A stretch of DNA of 64,000 nt from Siderastrea siderea (lineage: Eukaryota; Cnidaria; Anthozoa; Scleractinia; Rhizangiidae): positions 66,546,899 through 66,610,898 of the forward strand of contig OZ034968.1 of the NCBI GenBank assembly GCA_964030785.1, given 5' to 3'. Each line of letters starts with the position of its first letter. Position 1 is the stretch's first letter. The translations under genes and the position numbers were made by a program. The notes beneath the pieces were generated by a model. That model ran no database searches, was not told where the DNA came from, and was given only the letters and a program-made list of their open reading frames with translations. Shown here piece after piece: positions 22,601-34,400 of the stretch.

Positions 22601-25600
22601 CACTTATGACATAAGCATAAGAAAGCAACATACGCAGGCGCATTGGGCTTCAGATTTATAATCCTGGGGAAATGAGACGAGTTGTAATTTCAAAATGGTG
22701 GACGAAGAAGAAAATGAAGAAGCACTCCTTTTAATGTTACTGCACCGTAATTGTCGACGGTGGAAAGAAAGACAACCTCAAAAAAGGTGGAGGTCCTGTT
22801 GGGTAAGAGAAAATAACAAGAAGATTATCACAATCTTGTGCTTGAAATGTGACTGGCGGACCGAGAAATTTATTTCAGGTAGTTCAGGTAGTTAATACGG
22901 CCGGCCTCAGCCAGTTTCTCATTATAATACAGCGTGTTTAAAGGAGAAGACGACAGTTTGAAACAGCTAATCAGAGCAGGATTGGGAACTGTTTTCGCTT
23001 GAATTTCTGCTGCATCAAATACCGCTGTTTCGTTATGCTTATGCTTATGCTTATGTTGTCCCAGTTCACATTTGCGATCACGCGACATAAGCATAAGCAT
23101 AAGCATAAGAAAAAGGAAAAGTTTCCTTTTTCTTATGCTTATGCTTATGCTTATGTCACTACAGTTCACACTTACGCTTTCTTATGCTTATGCTTATGTT
23201 TATGCTTATGCTTATGTCACAAGTGTGAACCAGCCTTTAAGCCCCGATATAAAACTGCATATTCTCCTTACTGTTCTCCATACATTTCTTATGGAACTAG
23301 TAAGGAGAATTTGTCTAAATATCAAGACATCTTATCCTTGGTGATCCCTTTTTTTATTCTCATCACTTGAATGTTTGAACAAGTATTGAAAATGTAAAGA
23401 GAAATTTCATTTTGGTCACTGTTAGGGCTTAAAGGATTAAACAAAAGCTCAGTGATTTTCCTATCTGAAAACCACATCACTCTAGCCATGTTCAAGCAAT
23501 GACCACCTGTTGGAGTCCAAAACTGTTATCTCCTTTATTAAATATGTCTATTAATTTGGCCACTCAAAATGCCTGGCAGCTTAAGTGACAATAATTGACA
23601 TAATTTGAAAATGTTTTTTGTTTCAAAATTAATAAATGGGTCGTTAAGGACACAGCCTTTTCTGTTTCCCTGCTGTCTCATAAGGAGGAGCAGTAACAAC
23701 AGATATTTTGTCTCTCAATTTCAGTGATGTGTCAAGATTGGATTCTCTTCATCAATGACTTTTCCATTAACAAAGCACCAGAAAGCAATGGTCGCAAATT
23801 TTACCTGACAAGTTCTGGTTCCACCTCTCCAAGCAGCAGTTTCATTGGATCACCCTCTGCTGGTCCTGACAGTAAGAGCACAGCCAAGCCATCGACACCC
23901 AAGTCAGCACTGGCCAGAATGAGGCTGTGGGCGGGAGGTGAATCAAGAAACAGGTACAGGGGTCTTTTGATACCATCTCCCTCGTTCAACTCCTTTGTAC
24001 CATATGCAACATAGTGGAGGGGGACAGGGGGTAGGAGACTGGGAGAAAAGGGGGCGGGAGGTGTACAAGAGGCGGGAGAAGAGGGGGCGGGAAGCAGGAT
24101 TCCCAAGGTGGCTGGAGGCAGGAGGAAAAGGAAAAATTATGCAGCATTGCACAATATTTTCCAATCAAAAAAATGCAAACAGCCGAGAACCAACAAGTAC
24201 AGGGTGGGAACCAGGATTAAAGGGTACAGGAAGTGGGAGGTTTAAACCCCCCTGTCCCCCCCCCCCACCACATAAGGGCAGAACCCTTTGCTGCCAACCT
24301 GTTCTGTGGTATGCACCTTGTCCCAGGTCATTTTTCTTGCACCCTGATCTCCTGAATAATCCCTGGAGGCGAAAGGGGCAGGGAAGTGGAAAGGGAAAGA
24401 CCAAAACCCAGCTGGCCAGTGGCTGCAGATCTGAAGACGATGGCCCAGGTGTGGAGTGAGGGTAAGAAACTAAAGAGAGACTGTGGACTGGAGGTGTCAC
24501 CGTTCTATCGCAGCCTTATATCCCACCCAGAATGAAGAGGGTTAGGTTGAGTGAAGGGTTCTTCTCTCTATAATCAAAATAACATATATTCTAGAAAATA
24601 TCTATACCCAGCCAAAGAGAGGTTCGTGAAAATCTCAAGTTTTTTTTTAAAGAAAAGTGTGAAGCTATAGTGGTCTTTCCAGAAGGATGTGGGGGTGGGT
24701 GGGGGGTAGGGCGTGGAATTTAAATCTAAAAACCTTTGATCTTTGGTGGCTGTGAATATGTTTTGGAACAACATAACATACCATATAGGTCTGCCATTCC
24801 AAAAGATGGGTCTTTGGGTCTAAAATAGGGTTCAACTTGTTTTTCTCTCTCAATAATTGTCCTGTTTCAGAACTGGAGAGGAAAGTGTTGCTCTTAGTGA
24901 TTGCCTTCAGCTAGCTTACCTGCAATCTGCTCGTCATCACCTCTTGGCATTGTTTCCCAGAGAAGTAATGATCTTGGACATGGAAATCAACCAGGCAGTG
25001 TGCTCATTTAGTCTGGAAAGAAACAGTCCTTCCTTTCTTCAGGTTATTCCTTGCCAGCAGCGTGATGTGCTCATGTGCTTGCACGAAAATGGGAGTGTCA
25101 TCATGCGAGTGCGCAGGCGTGTGACAAAGAATCCTTATTTTGTAGAACCTGGGGATGAGGCTAGTAATGATGTGAACACCTCTGTGGATATTATTTATGA
25201 AAATAAGTGCCAGTCAGATCCACTGCGACTCAGCAAATCAAGCCGACTGTTTGGTTTCATGTGTTGTCCTATCAGTGAAAGAAAAGTGGCTTTATTAATC
25301 AGCGATGGTAGAATGATTATATGGGAATTAAAGGCCACGAGACTCCAAACTTCAGAGTCGTCTCTTATGTCAGAAGAAGCCTTGATGGCATCGCTGCCAT
25401 TGGACACAGAACAGAGCAGCGTGCAGGATAATGTGAATCCTAGATTGATGCTTTCAAATGTGATCCTTCCTCCTCTGTCCTCTGGAACAGTTATTCCAAA
25501 TTCTGCGCATTTCAAGTTCATCATGACCAGTCTGTTTAGCACTGTGTCGTCACCTCCAACCTGCGCCGTCATGTGCCCACCCTTGACAACAAAGAACTGG

Positions 25601-25628
25601 GCAAACTACAGGCCACTCATAGCAGTTG
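19653..25628 (+). CDS. WDR11: WDR11 exons 1-6: first WD40 propeller
   Basis: Exons: 19653-19717, 20340-20409, 20542-20583, 21911-22238, 23725-23953 and 24871-25628 (residues 1 to about 497). The start is MKLSPRVLPGALHVQNRGAC followed by DWGWQSMIAYGC, matching the human start KVSARTLTGALNAHNKAAVD and its GWQGLIAYGC. Blades include LASGDAAGNVIVWD (exon 4), VVLHAPSSMILWNADTG, FINDFS (exon 5), QLAYLQSARHHLLALFPREV and LLISDGRMIIWELKA (exon 6). Exon 6, at 758 bp, is by far the longest. Exon 5 contains a Ser/Pro/Gly-rich linker (SGSTSPSSSFIGSPSAG), also of low complexity in the human protein. The intron before exon 5 holds the nested Harbinger element. Confidence 0.96.
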
Positions 25629-28440
25629 GTAAGCTGTCTAATGAAAATGGGGAAACAGTTATCTGGAGAAGGTTAACTCCTTTATATAAGCCTATATAAG
25701 AAAAGAATAATCATGGTAGTATGAAAATAAGAATTGATAGATAAAACAGTCAATGTTTCATTGAAATAACATCATTGCAGTAAGAAGGGACCAAATTATG
25801 TGATTCATATTTTAATTTGTGTCCAAGATCGTTGTTGAATTGCAGTTAATCTAAATCATTCAATCCAAATCAATCTAAATTGCAATGAATCTTGAATCAA
25901 AATTACACTAATCCGTACTCCTACAAACCTGCAAGCTAAGTAAGAGATCTAAACATGAAATGTGACACAAATACAAAGAAGAAGAGTAAAATGTGAAGAC
26001 CTTGAGTTGTCTTATTCATCTCCTTGTAGGTAACAGCCAAGGTTGCATTCAAGTTTTTAACCTTGGAACTGGATTGCTCACAAGAGAATATACCGTCCAC
26101 ACAGGAGCAGTCAAGTAAGCCCTCAACATTCAGATTGACTCTACTTTGTGTTAAATCTTCAATAATATGAATTGATGGTTACAACTTCATAATTTGGAAC
26201 ATTCCACTTTCTACTTGTTAGCCTCAAATCCCATATTAATTTATAATATCAAAAATTCTGGTTTTTATGATGAGAGGAAAAAAGAAGGGTCTTAAGAGAA
26301 ACTTTGAAACAAGAATTACAACCAGCAAAAAAACTAAGTCAAAAAATAGAGACAAATCACTTTGGTGGGGATCTTCAGTGTTCTTGCCCCAAAACCATTT
26401 CTGCTCCTCAATTTGTTTTTCACAACAAGACTAGTAAAACTGGAGACTTAGTGCCATCAACTGGCAAAAAACGTTCCACTTGACTCTGAAAATGATTTCC
26501 ACTCAAGTTTTACCAGCTACCCCCACTTGGAAGATAACAACTTACTACAGTTAATGACTGCAGTTTCTTTGGGGGCTAAACAGTTTCCCTAAGGCCCCTG
26601 CCATCAAGGAAGCATTGTCGGTGAAACGTAGTTTCCTAAATTGTTTCTTGGGTTCACAAATGAGCAGGAAAAGCAAACCAAGAAACTGAAGACAAACACG
26701 CTCAAGCTTGACTACAAACATCTGTGCATGCTTCATTTTGGAAGCGTACATGTAAGCCCTCGTTAACCTCAAATCTAGTCAACAACATGCAAAGGGGGAA
26801 GAATTTGTTGCAGAAACAAATTGTTTCTGACAAAAACAGGAACGATTTTTTGTTTCTAAAAATTAATGTTTCAGCAACAAATTTTTCGTGTGCCTACAAA
26901 CTGGGAAACAATGTTTCTGCAACTTGGGTTCTGCAACAATGTTTCTTCATTTGCAGGAGGCTTAAACCCTTAAGCCCCAATATCGACATGCACATTCTCC
27001 TCACAGTTCTTCATATATTTCTCATGTTACTAGTTGAAAGAATTTGATTAAACATCAAGACATTTCATGTCTGGTGATCATTTCCTTTATTCTCGTGACC
27101 TGTACATTTGATCAACTAGTGATAATGTAAGGAGAAATTAGATGCTTGTCACTCTTGGGCCTTAAAAGGTTAAGTATAAAATGTGCTTGAAATTGGCTGT
27201 CTTTTCATTTGTTGCAGAGGAATTACCTGGAGTAGCCTGGAGAGTTTCTTTTCTTGGGCTCAGTCATCAGGAAGTTCAAACAGGAATGAACTTCAGCTGG
27301 TCAGCATAAAAACTGGTATGATACCACTTGTGTTGCTTGCCCACAGTGCAGATACATGTACTACTTGAAAATGGGGGATAACCATTGAATTTGCTTCATA
27401 GGTGATTGTATCTGTTGTATATGCAAAAGCAAATTTAGTGATCTGTTGCTAAGAAATGCCTTCCCTTTAGATTGTCAAGCAACTAACTTTTTTGCATTAA
27501 TCAATCTTAATCCACCATTTTAAAAATACCATTGAGCAGATTTGACCCTTTTTCCTTATTTCTCTCCCGCGAGAAATAGGACGTCTTACAGAAAATTACC
27601 CACAGACAACGTTGATTACCTGCACTTTTCTCTTTGGTCCTAATTTCTTCATACAATGTAAATGTGAACTCCAACTGGGCACCATCGTAGAGGATAAGGT
27701 GATCATAATTTAATGGTGCAATATCTGAACTAAGTTGATTGGGCCCATTACCTCTGGAAATTCAAATTTTGATTGCAATGCTACCTAATGGTTTGTTGTA
27801 ATTTGCAGGTCAAAGCACTCCAATTGGACTTGGAAAAGCAGCTGAAGAATCGTCCGTGGAAGCTGTCAAAGTGTCTCATCTCAGGTGATTACTGCGAGTA
27901 CATTCATGTACAGTACACTGGACATGTGATTACTGAGTAGTTAGCTTGTCTGATTCTTTATCTGTAGGTTAGTGGTTTGAGCCAGGTTTATAACCAACCT
28001 GGTGCTTAACCATTTAAGCCCTGACAGTGACAAAAATGAAATTTCTCTTTACATTATCACTTCTTGTTCAAACATTCAAGTGATGAGAATAAAGAAAGTG
28101 ATCACCAAGGATAAGATGTCTTGATATTTAGACAAATTCTCCTTACTAGTTCCATAAGAACTGTATGGAGAACAGTAAGGAGAATATGCATTTTGATATC
28201 AGGGCTAAAAGGGTTAAGCCTCATTGGTTTAATATAATATCACCTCATATCCAATGCACACTTGTCAAACAATCATTCAGGGTTGCCACAGATCAAGAAA
28301 TTTTAAGAGGAAAACACAATGCTTCAAGGCCAGGGAATTAAAGGGAAGTAAGGGAAAATTGAAATTTTAACAGCATTGATTGATTGGTATCAACAGCTGA
28401 AAAAAGAAATGTAGGACACCATCATCTCAGTAATGATTTC

Positions 28441-28471
<31 letters not shown>

Positions 28472-31400
28472 TTTGTTTGTTTATTTTTGCTGAATGAATT
28501 AATGTGAACTGTCATTATCAGTAATAAAATGGGTGGAATGGGCAACAACGAGGGTAGGTTGGAGCTGATACTACTGGAATCTTTGACTTGTATTTATTTG
28601 GTCAGGGAAATTAATTTTTATTGTGGAGAAGTAAGGGAATTTTGAAAACTGATCTTTGTGGCAATCATGTAATGTTAATAACACTGCCTTGTAGCTGCTT
28701 AATGTTACACAGAAACCAGAGCTTTGCCTTTTCCCTGATCAGCTTCCTGACCTGTTCTGTGCAGTGGATTAGACACAGATATTATATTTTGGGGCCCTCT
28801 TATGAAGGGTATTTTGTTATTTAGTACATGATTTTATTTCCCTATGGCAGGCAGTACTTCCTTGTTGTAATCAAAGACAGGCCAATGCAGTTGTGGGATT
28901 TGAAGAACCTTTCAGTCCTTAGAGAAATGCCATCGTACCTTTCTTCAGTCACAACCTTGGTATGTATCTAACAGGCTACAATCTAAAGCATCCTGTTTTT
29001 TGCCCCCATACCCTTAGAGAACATAATTTTGAAGAGTCCTACCAGCTTTTCAGTTTAGAGCAACAAGTGTTTAAAAAGCAGTGATTGGTGGTGTTAAGGC
29101 AGTTTACATATTATGGTTTATTCCCCTGATTTATCAGTGGCAGCATAAATCTTCCATGAATTTTGACACTTGTTTTGTGGCTGAATCCTGAGTATTAAAA
29201 TCAGCTTCAGAAAATCTGTTGCATTATAGATTTTTATCAAATAGAGTCAACATACTCTGTCATGTAAGTCGCAGAACTGCCATGTTAATCACATGTCAGG
29301 CATAGAATTGATGTCAAACTGCACTGCCATTTATGCTCTGATACTGCTGGGCTGATTTGCTGGCTGGTCAGTAAGCCATCATTATTAGAAACCTGCTCTA
29401 GGCACTGATATTAAATGTAACCACCTGTAGTGATTAACCACCAACATCAATTTTCCCTAAGGAATGGTCTCCATCTCACCATTCCAAACACCTGAAGAAA
29501 AAGTTGACTCAGCAGCTGGAGAAGAGTCCATCAGGGATTGCAGCAAATGTTCTGGACCCAAGCAAGACAGACCACACTCAGACACAGGTAGAAAATCCCC
29601 CACCCTCACCATTTCTTTCATTTCATGCAATGATCATTATTGCCTATCAGGTTTCTCAATAACTTTTTCATCAGCTGTGCCAACAGGCATTCTTTTTTTT
29701 TTCCGTTGCAGCACATAGTGCACAGCCATAATATTTATTAGACACCCTGTACATGTGTCATCACATTAGAACATAGTTATCAGCCACTGAAAGCCAGTCA
29801 TCTTTCTGTAAACTTATTCTAATATAATTTAACGTTAAATCTGAAGAAGACTTGATTTTTTCCTTGAAGACTTGTTAATTTTTGGAATGTCCATTGACCC
29901 ACAACCCATCAGAAGTGAGATCAAACCACCAGAAAAAAACACACACACACAAATTTAACTGCCATTATGGCCTGCAGTTTATTCATCTTGTATCTGATTT
30001 GTTTTCTTTCCTAGGACAATAAACATTCCAGACATAATTCTAGTGAATCTTAGTTTCATTGTAATTGTGCAAGGTGAAGTCATGTCCACGGTTCACGTTA
30101 TAAGAATTTTCGTTCAAGTCAACATATTAAAGATGATACAGATACAAGGGATCAAACCTTGGGCTCTCAAATTACAATTCTGATGCACATGAAAGTTTCA
30201 CAGATATATAATGCATTTGCATAATGCTAAATAAAGATGACATCTTAACTACCAAAATACAAACAAACAAACAAAAAAATTTTACCCAATTGTTCGGTTT
30301 AGATAAATTACAAAATAACCAGAAAACCCTAAAATCAATTTGTTTATTTTTCCCTCAGTCCTTTATAAGAGAACACTTTGTGTGTGTGGATCAAGATAGA
30401 CTGTTGTATCATATCCTTGTGGAAGGATCAGTGGTCAAAGATGGCTCTAAAGTTCAGTGTGATGTAAGTTTTGTCCCTGTCCTGCACTGAAACCTTGATT
30501 TGGCAGCTATAATAATATTTAAACAGATAGAATCCCAAGGTGAGCGAATAACCCACGAGATATAGCCAAGTTGTTTATTGCTCATAGAAAGTGCAGACAA
30601 GTAGTCTTACTGCTTAAGTAGGCACATAAGCGAATGTAATGAACTAGGGTCACTCCTACTTGGTTAGCGCAGTTAAGTCTGCATAGCAACTTCTCCCAAT
30701 CCTGTTGAGTAGCATTCAGCTTGGTGGTGAGATGAGGGAGGTTATTTTTGGCGCACAAATCAGAAGTCGCACAGACTAACCAACTGCAAGGCAGCATTCC
30801 ACTCAATAACCCCATCTTGAGTCAGTGTCTTATTTTGTTTTGCATGTCACATGCTTATTTATAACATATCACAGTTGCGTTACATTCTTCAGGAACAGTG
30901 ACATTTAATGATTGTAATCAGAAAACGACAATATGTAGGTTGAATTTACAGAAGGAAATTTTACTATATAAGGACATAACGTATGGACATTGTCAATCAG
31001 CAAGTAATCCATCACAATTTAGCAAACAGATTTGCCTAGTTGCAATACTGACCATGTTTAGTACCGAAAAATAAACGTGTGTTGAGGTGATTTAATTTTT
31101 ATCATTCTTGGTATTTTACATACGATCAATAAACATATAGGGAAACATCAGAAGCACTTTGATTTTACCATGGCAAATGGCCAGCACAGAAACAATGGCC
31201 GTTGCTACAGTGAAGATGTTCTCAACATAATTTTTCGTCTTAGCAAAAGAATCAAAATAGACAAACATTTAGCACAAAAAGCTAAAGAGCAACATTACAT
31301 AGAAAAACCTGCAGCACTTACAAAACTGGCCAAGTGTGAAGAGTTTTTTTTTTCTTTAGAATCTCAATATAATCCCTTTTGCATTGAATCCTTCAACTAA

Positions 31401-34400
31401 AAAAAACCCTTCTGTCCCATCTCCCTAGAGTACCCTTGGACAAATCACATATATAACCTGGAAAGGTGATCTGTTAGTGTTATCTGATGTGGACGGAAAC
31501 TTGAGCATCTGGGAATTAAAGGCCAGAATAACAAGGTAAGCAATATTAACGCACATTAGATTGGACTGTGAGTACAAGGTTGACTACAAGCACCATTCTC
31601 GAGTTTCAAACCATTGTTGCTTATAGATTTCTCACTCCTTCATGTTGTCTACCAGTAGAGAAGGAAGCTCCAGGAATAACATAAGTATGTTACGTGACAG
31701 CGTAGTAATTACATATTCCAGTAAATTAAAGAGCAAAGCCATCTCCATTCAAGAGTTTATTGACAAGCTCCTCTACTCCTTGGTTGAAAATACTTCTCCT
31801 TCTGAATAGCAAGCAATGTACGTCTCTGAAACTGTTATTAATTATTACGTAATTTAGATACCATAATCTATAGTCTATGTAATATTATTTGTAATTCCTC
31901 CAAACTAGAATTAAAAATAAGAAAGATGCTATTTTTGTCTTGTCACGGGTTGGCACAAAAAAAAGTCTGACTCCCTGATGGGAATCAAACCTATAAGCTT
32001 CCATGCACCTGTCACAAGTCCACGGGTTCTCATCTCCTACTCATTATCAAATCTAAAGGTGCCTAAAATAGAACTGGAAAGAGCAGTTGGTCATCAGATA
32101 TTTTCCAACCAAACTTCTAAAATTAATGTCCATGTTATCAATATTAACCTGTGTTTAGAGATTGTTGTGGTAAACAAAAGTGACTCATATTTTGCTGTTA
32201 TGTGTGTGGGATCCCACACGGATCATTCCATGTTTCTGGGAAACCCCCACCTACCCCTTCCCTAACCCAACATTTTGCTCTAAGTGATAGTAAGTAAAAC
32301 ACGTTGGGTTAGGGGAGGGGTAGGTGGGGGGTTTCCCAGAAACGTGGAATGTGTGTAATAGTGTCCTCAGTTGTCTTAGCCTGCTTGCAGGCGGTTTGTG
32401 GGTGTTTTTATGGCGGAAAAACCCCGGAAAACACGGAGTTCGCAATCGCCGGGGCCATCTGGCTTGGACGCGCGCGAAAATCGATCTGGGGCGAGTGACA
32501 AAGCGAGGGGGAGGGGGCGGGGGGAACGAGAGAAAAACCACCTGCCCGAAAACCAGACTCCTGTGAGTCGCCGCCCTACCGCCGTATCGCTTCCGGTGTC
32601 ACTTGTCGCGCATTTCATGTGGGCCTGACAGGCCATCAATCACGTTCGCTAAGCGTGCAATTCAAAACAAACTCACATGTAGCGCGCTTGACAGTTTTTT
32701 CGTATCGGCGAAATAGTGAATAGGCTGGATATTTTAATACCGCTTTGAGTCTATTATTCCCAGTGTATTCTACATTCCACTTGTATCCTTTTGATTGCTC
32801 CGTGTTCACGGCCTATTGTGCAACACCTGTATCCAACTGCAAAGCTGAAAAAACTCTGAGCTTGACTTGTGGGCAAGTTTACTCATACCCTGCGAGCAGA
32901 GGCCCTTCGATCTTCCCAGATAAAGGAAGATCGAAGGGCCTCTGCTCGCAGGGTAGTCTACGTACAACGCAATCGATCGTAGTTTTCAATTCGTTTGCAG
33001 TCGCGACGTGTTTTAACAAATTTCTTTGGTTTTATTGTCAGTAAAACATGAAAATCAACTGGCCGAGTTTTACAATTAACGTGTAACACATTTACCGGTT
33101 GGTTCGATCGCCATAAACAAGTTGAATTGATTAAGATTGTACTTGAAGTTTTCGTTAAATCCCCGCGACATTAGCAGCGACACATCGCTTTCAGTTCTAA
33201 ACAGAAAATGTGTGTTTGAGGTTTCTTTTAGCAAGCGACATATTTCAACTTAAGTTCGCTTCAATAAAGTAAACCGATTGAGTTTGTTATAAAAAAAGGG
33301 GTATATTTAACCACAAATTGACTTCACATCACAAATTTGCATAACTCCAAAACAACAACTGGCTTGTGAACACATATTCTTCCAACACTTGTTCGGCGGA
33401 ACTGTAAATGAACTCGGGTGGCTCTTCCAGTACTCTGCTGACGTACGTTCTCAGCAGTGAGTTCTACTGCAATACAGAGACCTTCCTGTTGCGCTATCTG
33501 GGCCGAAACTATGCTTTTCAATGGGCAAATTACCGACATTTTTTTGTCTCACTGATCTGCTTCTTCTCTGCGTCACTCCAAACTGACGATGGTTGACAGT
33601 AAATCGACCAATTAACATGCCTCGTCCGCCGGCGGACGAAGTCAGAATCTGTGACTCGCAGAAGACGGGTTTTCGGGCAGACGGGTTTTTTTTTTCTCTC
33701 TCCCCCCAACCCCCTCCCCCTCGCTTTGTCAATAGCCCCAGACCGATTTTCGCGTGCGTCCAAGATGGCGCCGGCGATTGCGAACTCCGCGTTTTCCGGG
33801 GTTTTTCCGCGATAAAAAGACCCACAAACCGCCTGCTAGCAGGCTACAGTTGTCTCTATGTGCTATTTACACTAACATTGAAATATATTTTTAACAATCT
33901 TCTGGGAAATGAATAGCCTTCCAGTCATGATGCTAGAAAATGGGTAAGATGCCAATCAGAATGAAGTAATAGTCTAACTAAAATTGTTTTCTTTGTGTGT
34001 TGTCAGGGGTGTAGCCACACACAGGGGTCACATCAAGAAAATTAAGTTTGGTCCTGGCCGAGGAAATAACAATCTTGGTGTGCTTTATAATGATGGAATT
34101 GATGTCTGGGACCTGCAAAAGGTATTGTGTTGTGTGTTTACTGATTTACTGCATAGATACATGCAGGTAAGGTATGGTTGTCATTAATCCTTTAAGCCCC
34201 TCACAATATCATTACTTGATCAAACGTGTAGGTCCCGAGAATAAATGAAATGATCATCAAAGACAAAATGTCTTGATGTTTAATCAAATTCTCCCGACTA
34301 GTACTATAAGAAATATATGGAGAACAGTGAGGAGAATATGCGTGTTGATATTGTGGCTTAAAGGGGTTAAGCTTTGTAGAAACCAGCCCTCTCAGGGAAA

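Noticed and set aside
22870..23370. Open frames rich in LMLMLMLM or KHKHKHK
   Set aside because: They are CATAAG hexamer arrays read in different frames.
30582..30815. A 77-codon minus-strand frame (LNATQQDWEKLLCRLNCANQ)
   Set aside because: It looks like a fragment of an old mobile-element protein, but I cannot name a family and see no borders.
31170..31400. A 76-codon plus-strand frame (MANGQHRNNGRCYSEDVLNII)
   Set aside because: No recognisable domain, and it ends just before WDR11 exon 13, whose acceptor at 31428 is fully accounted for. Possibly a repeat remnant.
32251..32639. Proline- and arginine-rich frames on both strands
   Set aside because: They lie in GC-rich arms of the MULE-like element and the MITE next to it, with the same frames mirrored in the opposite arm.
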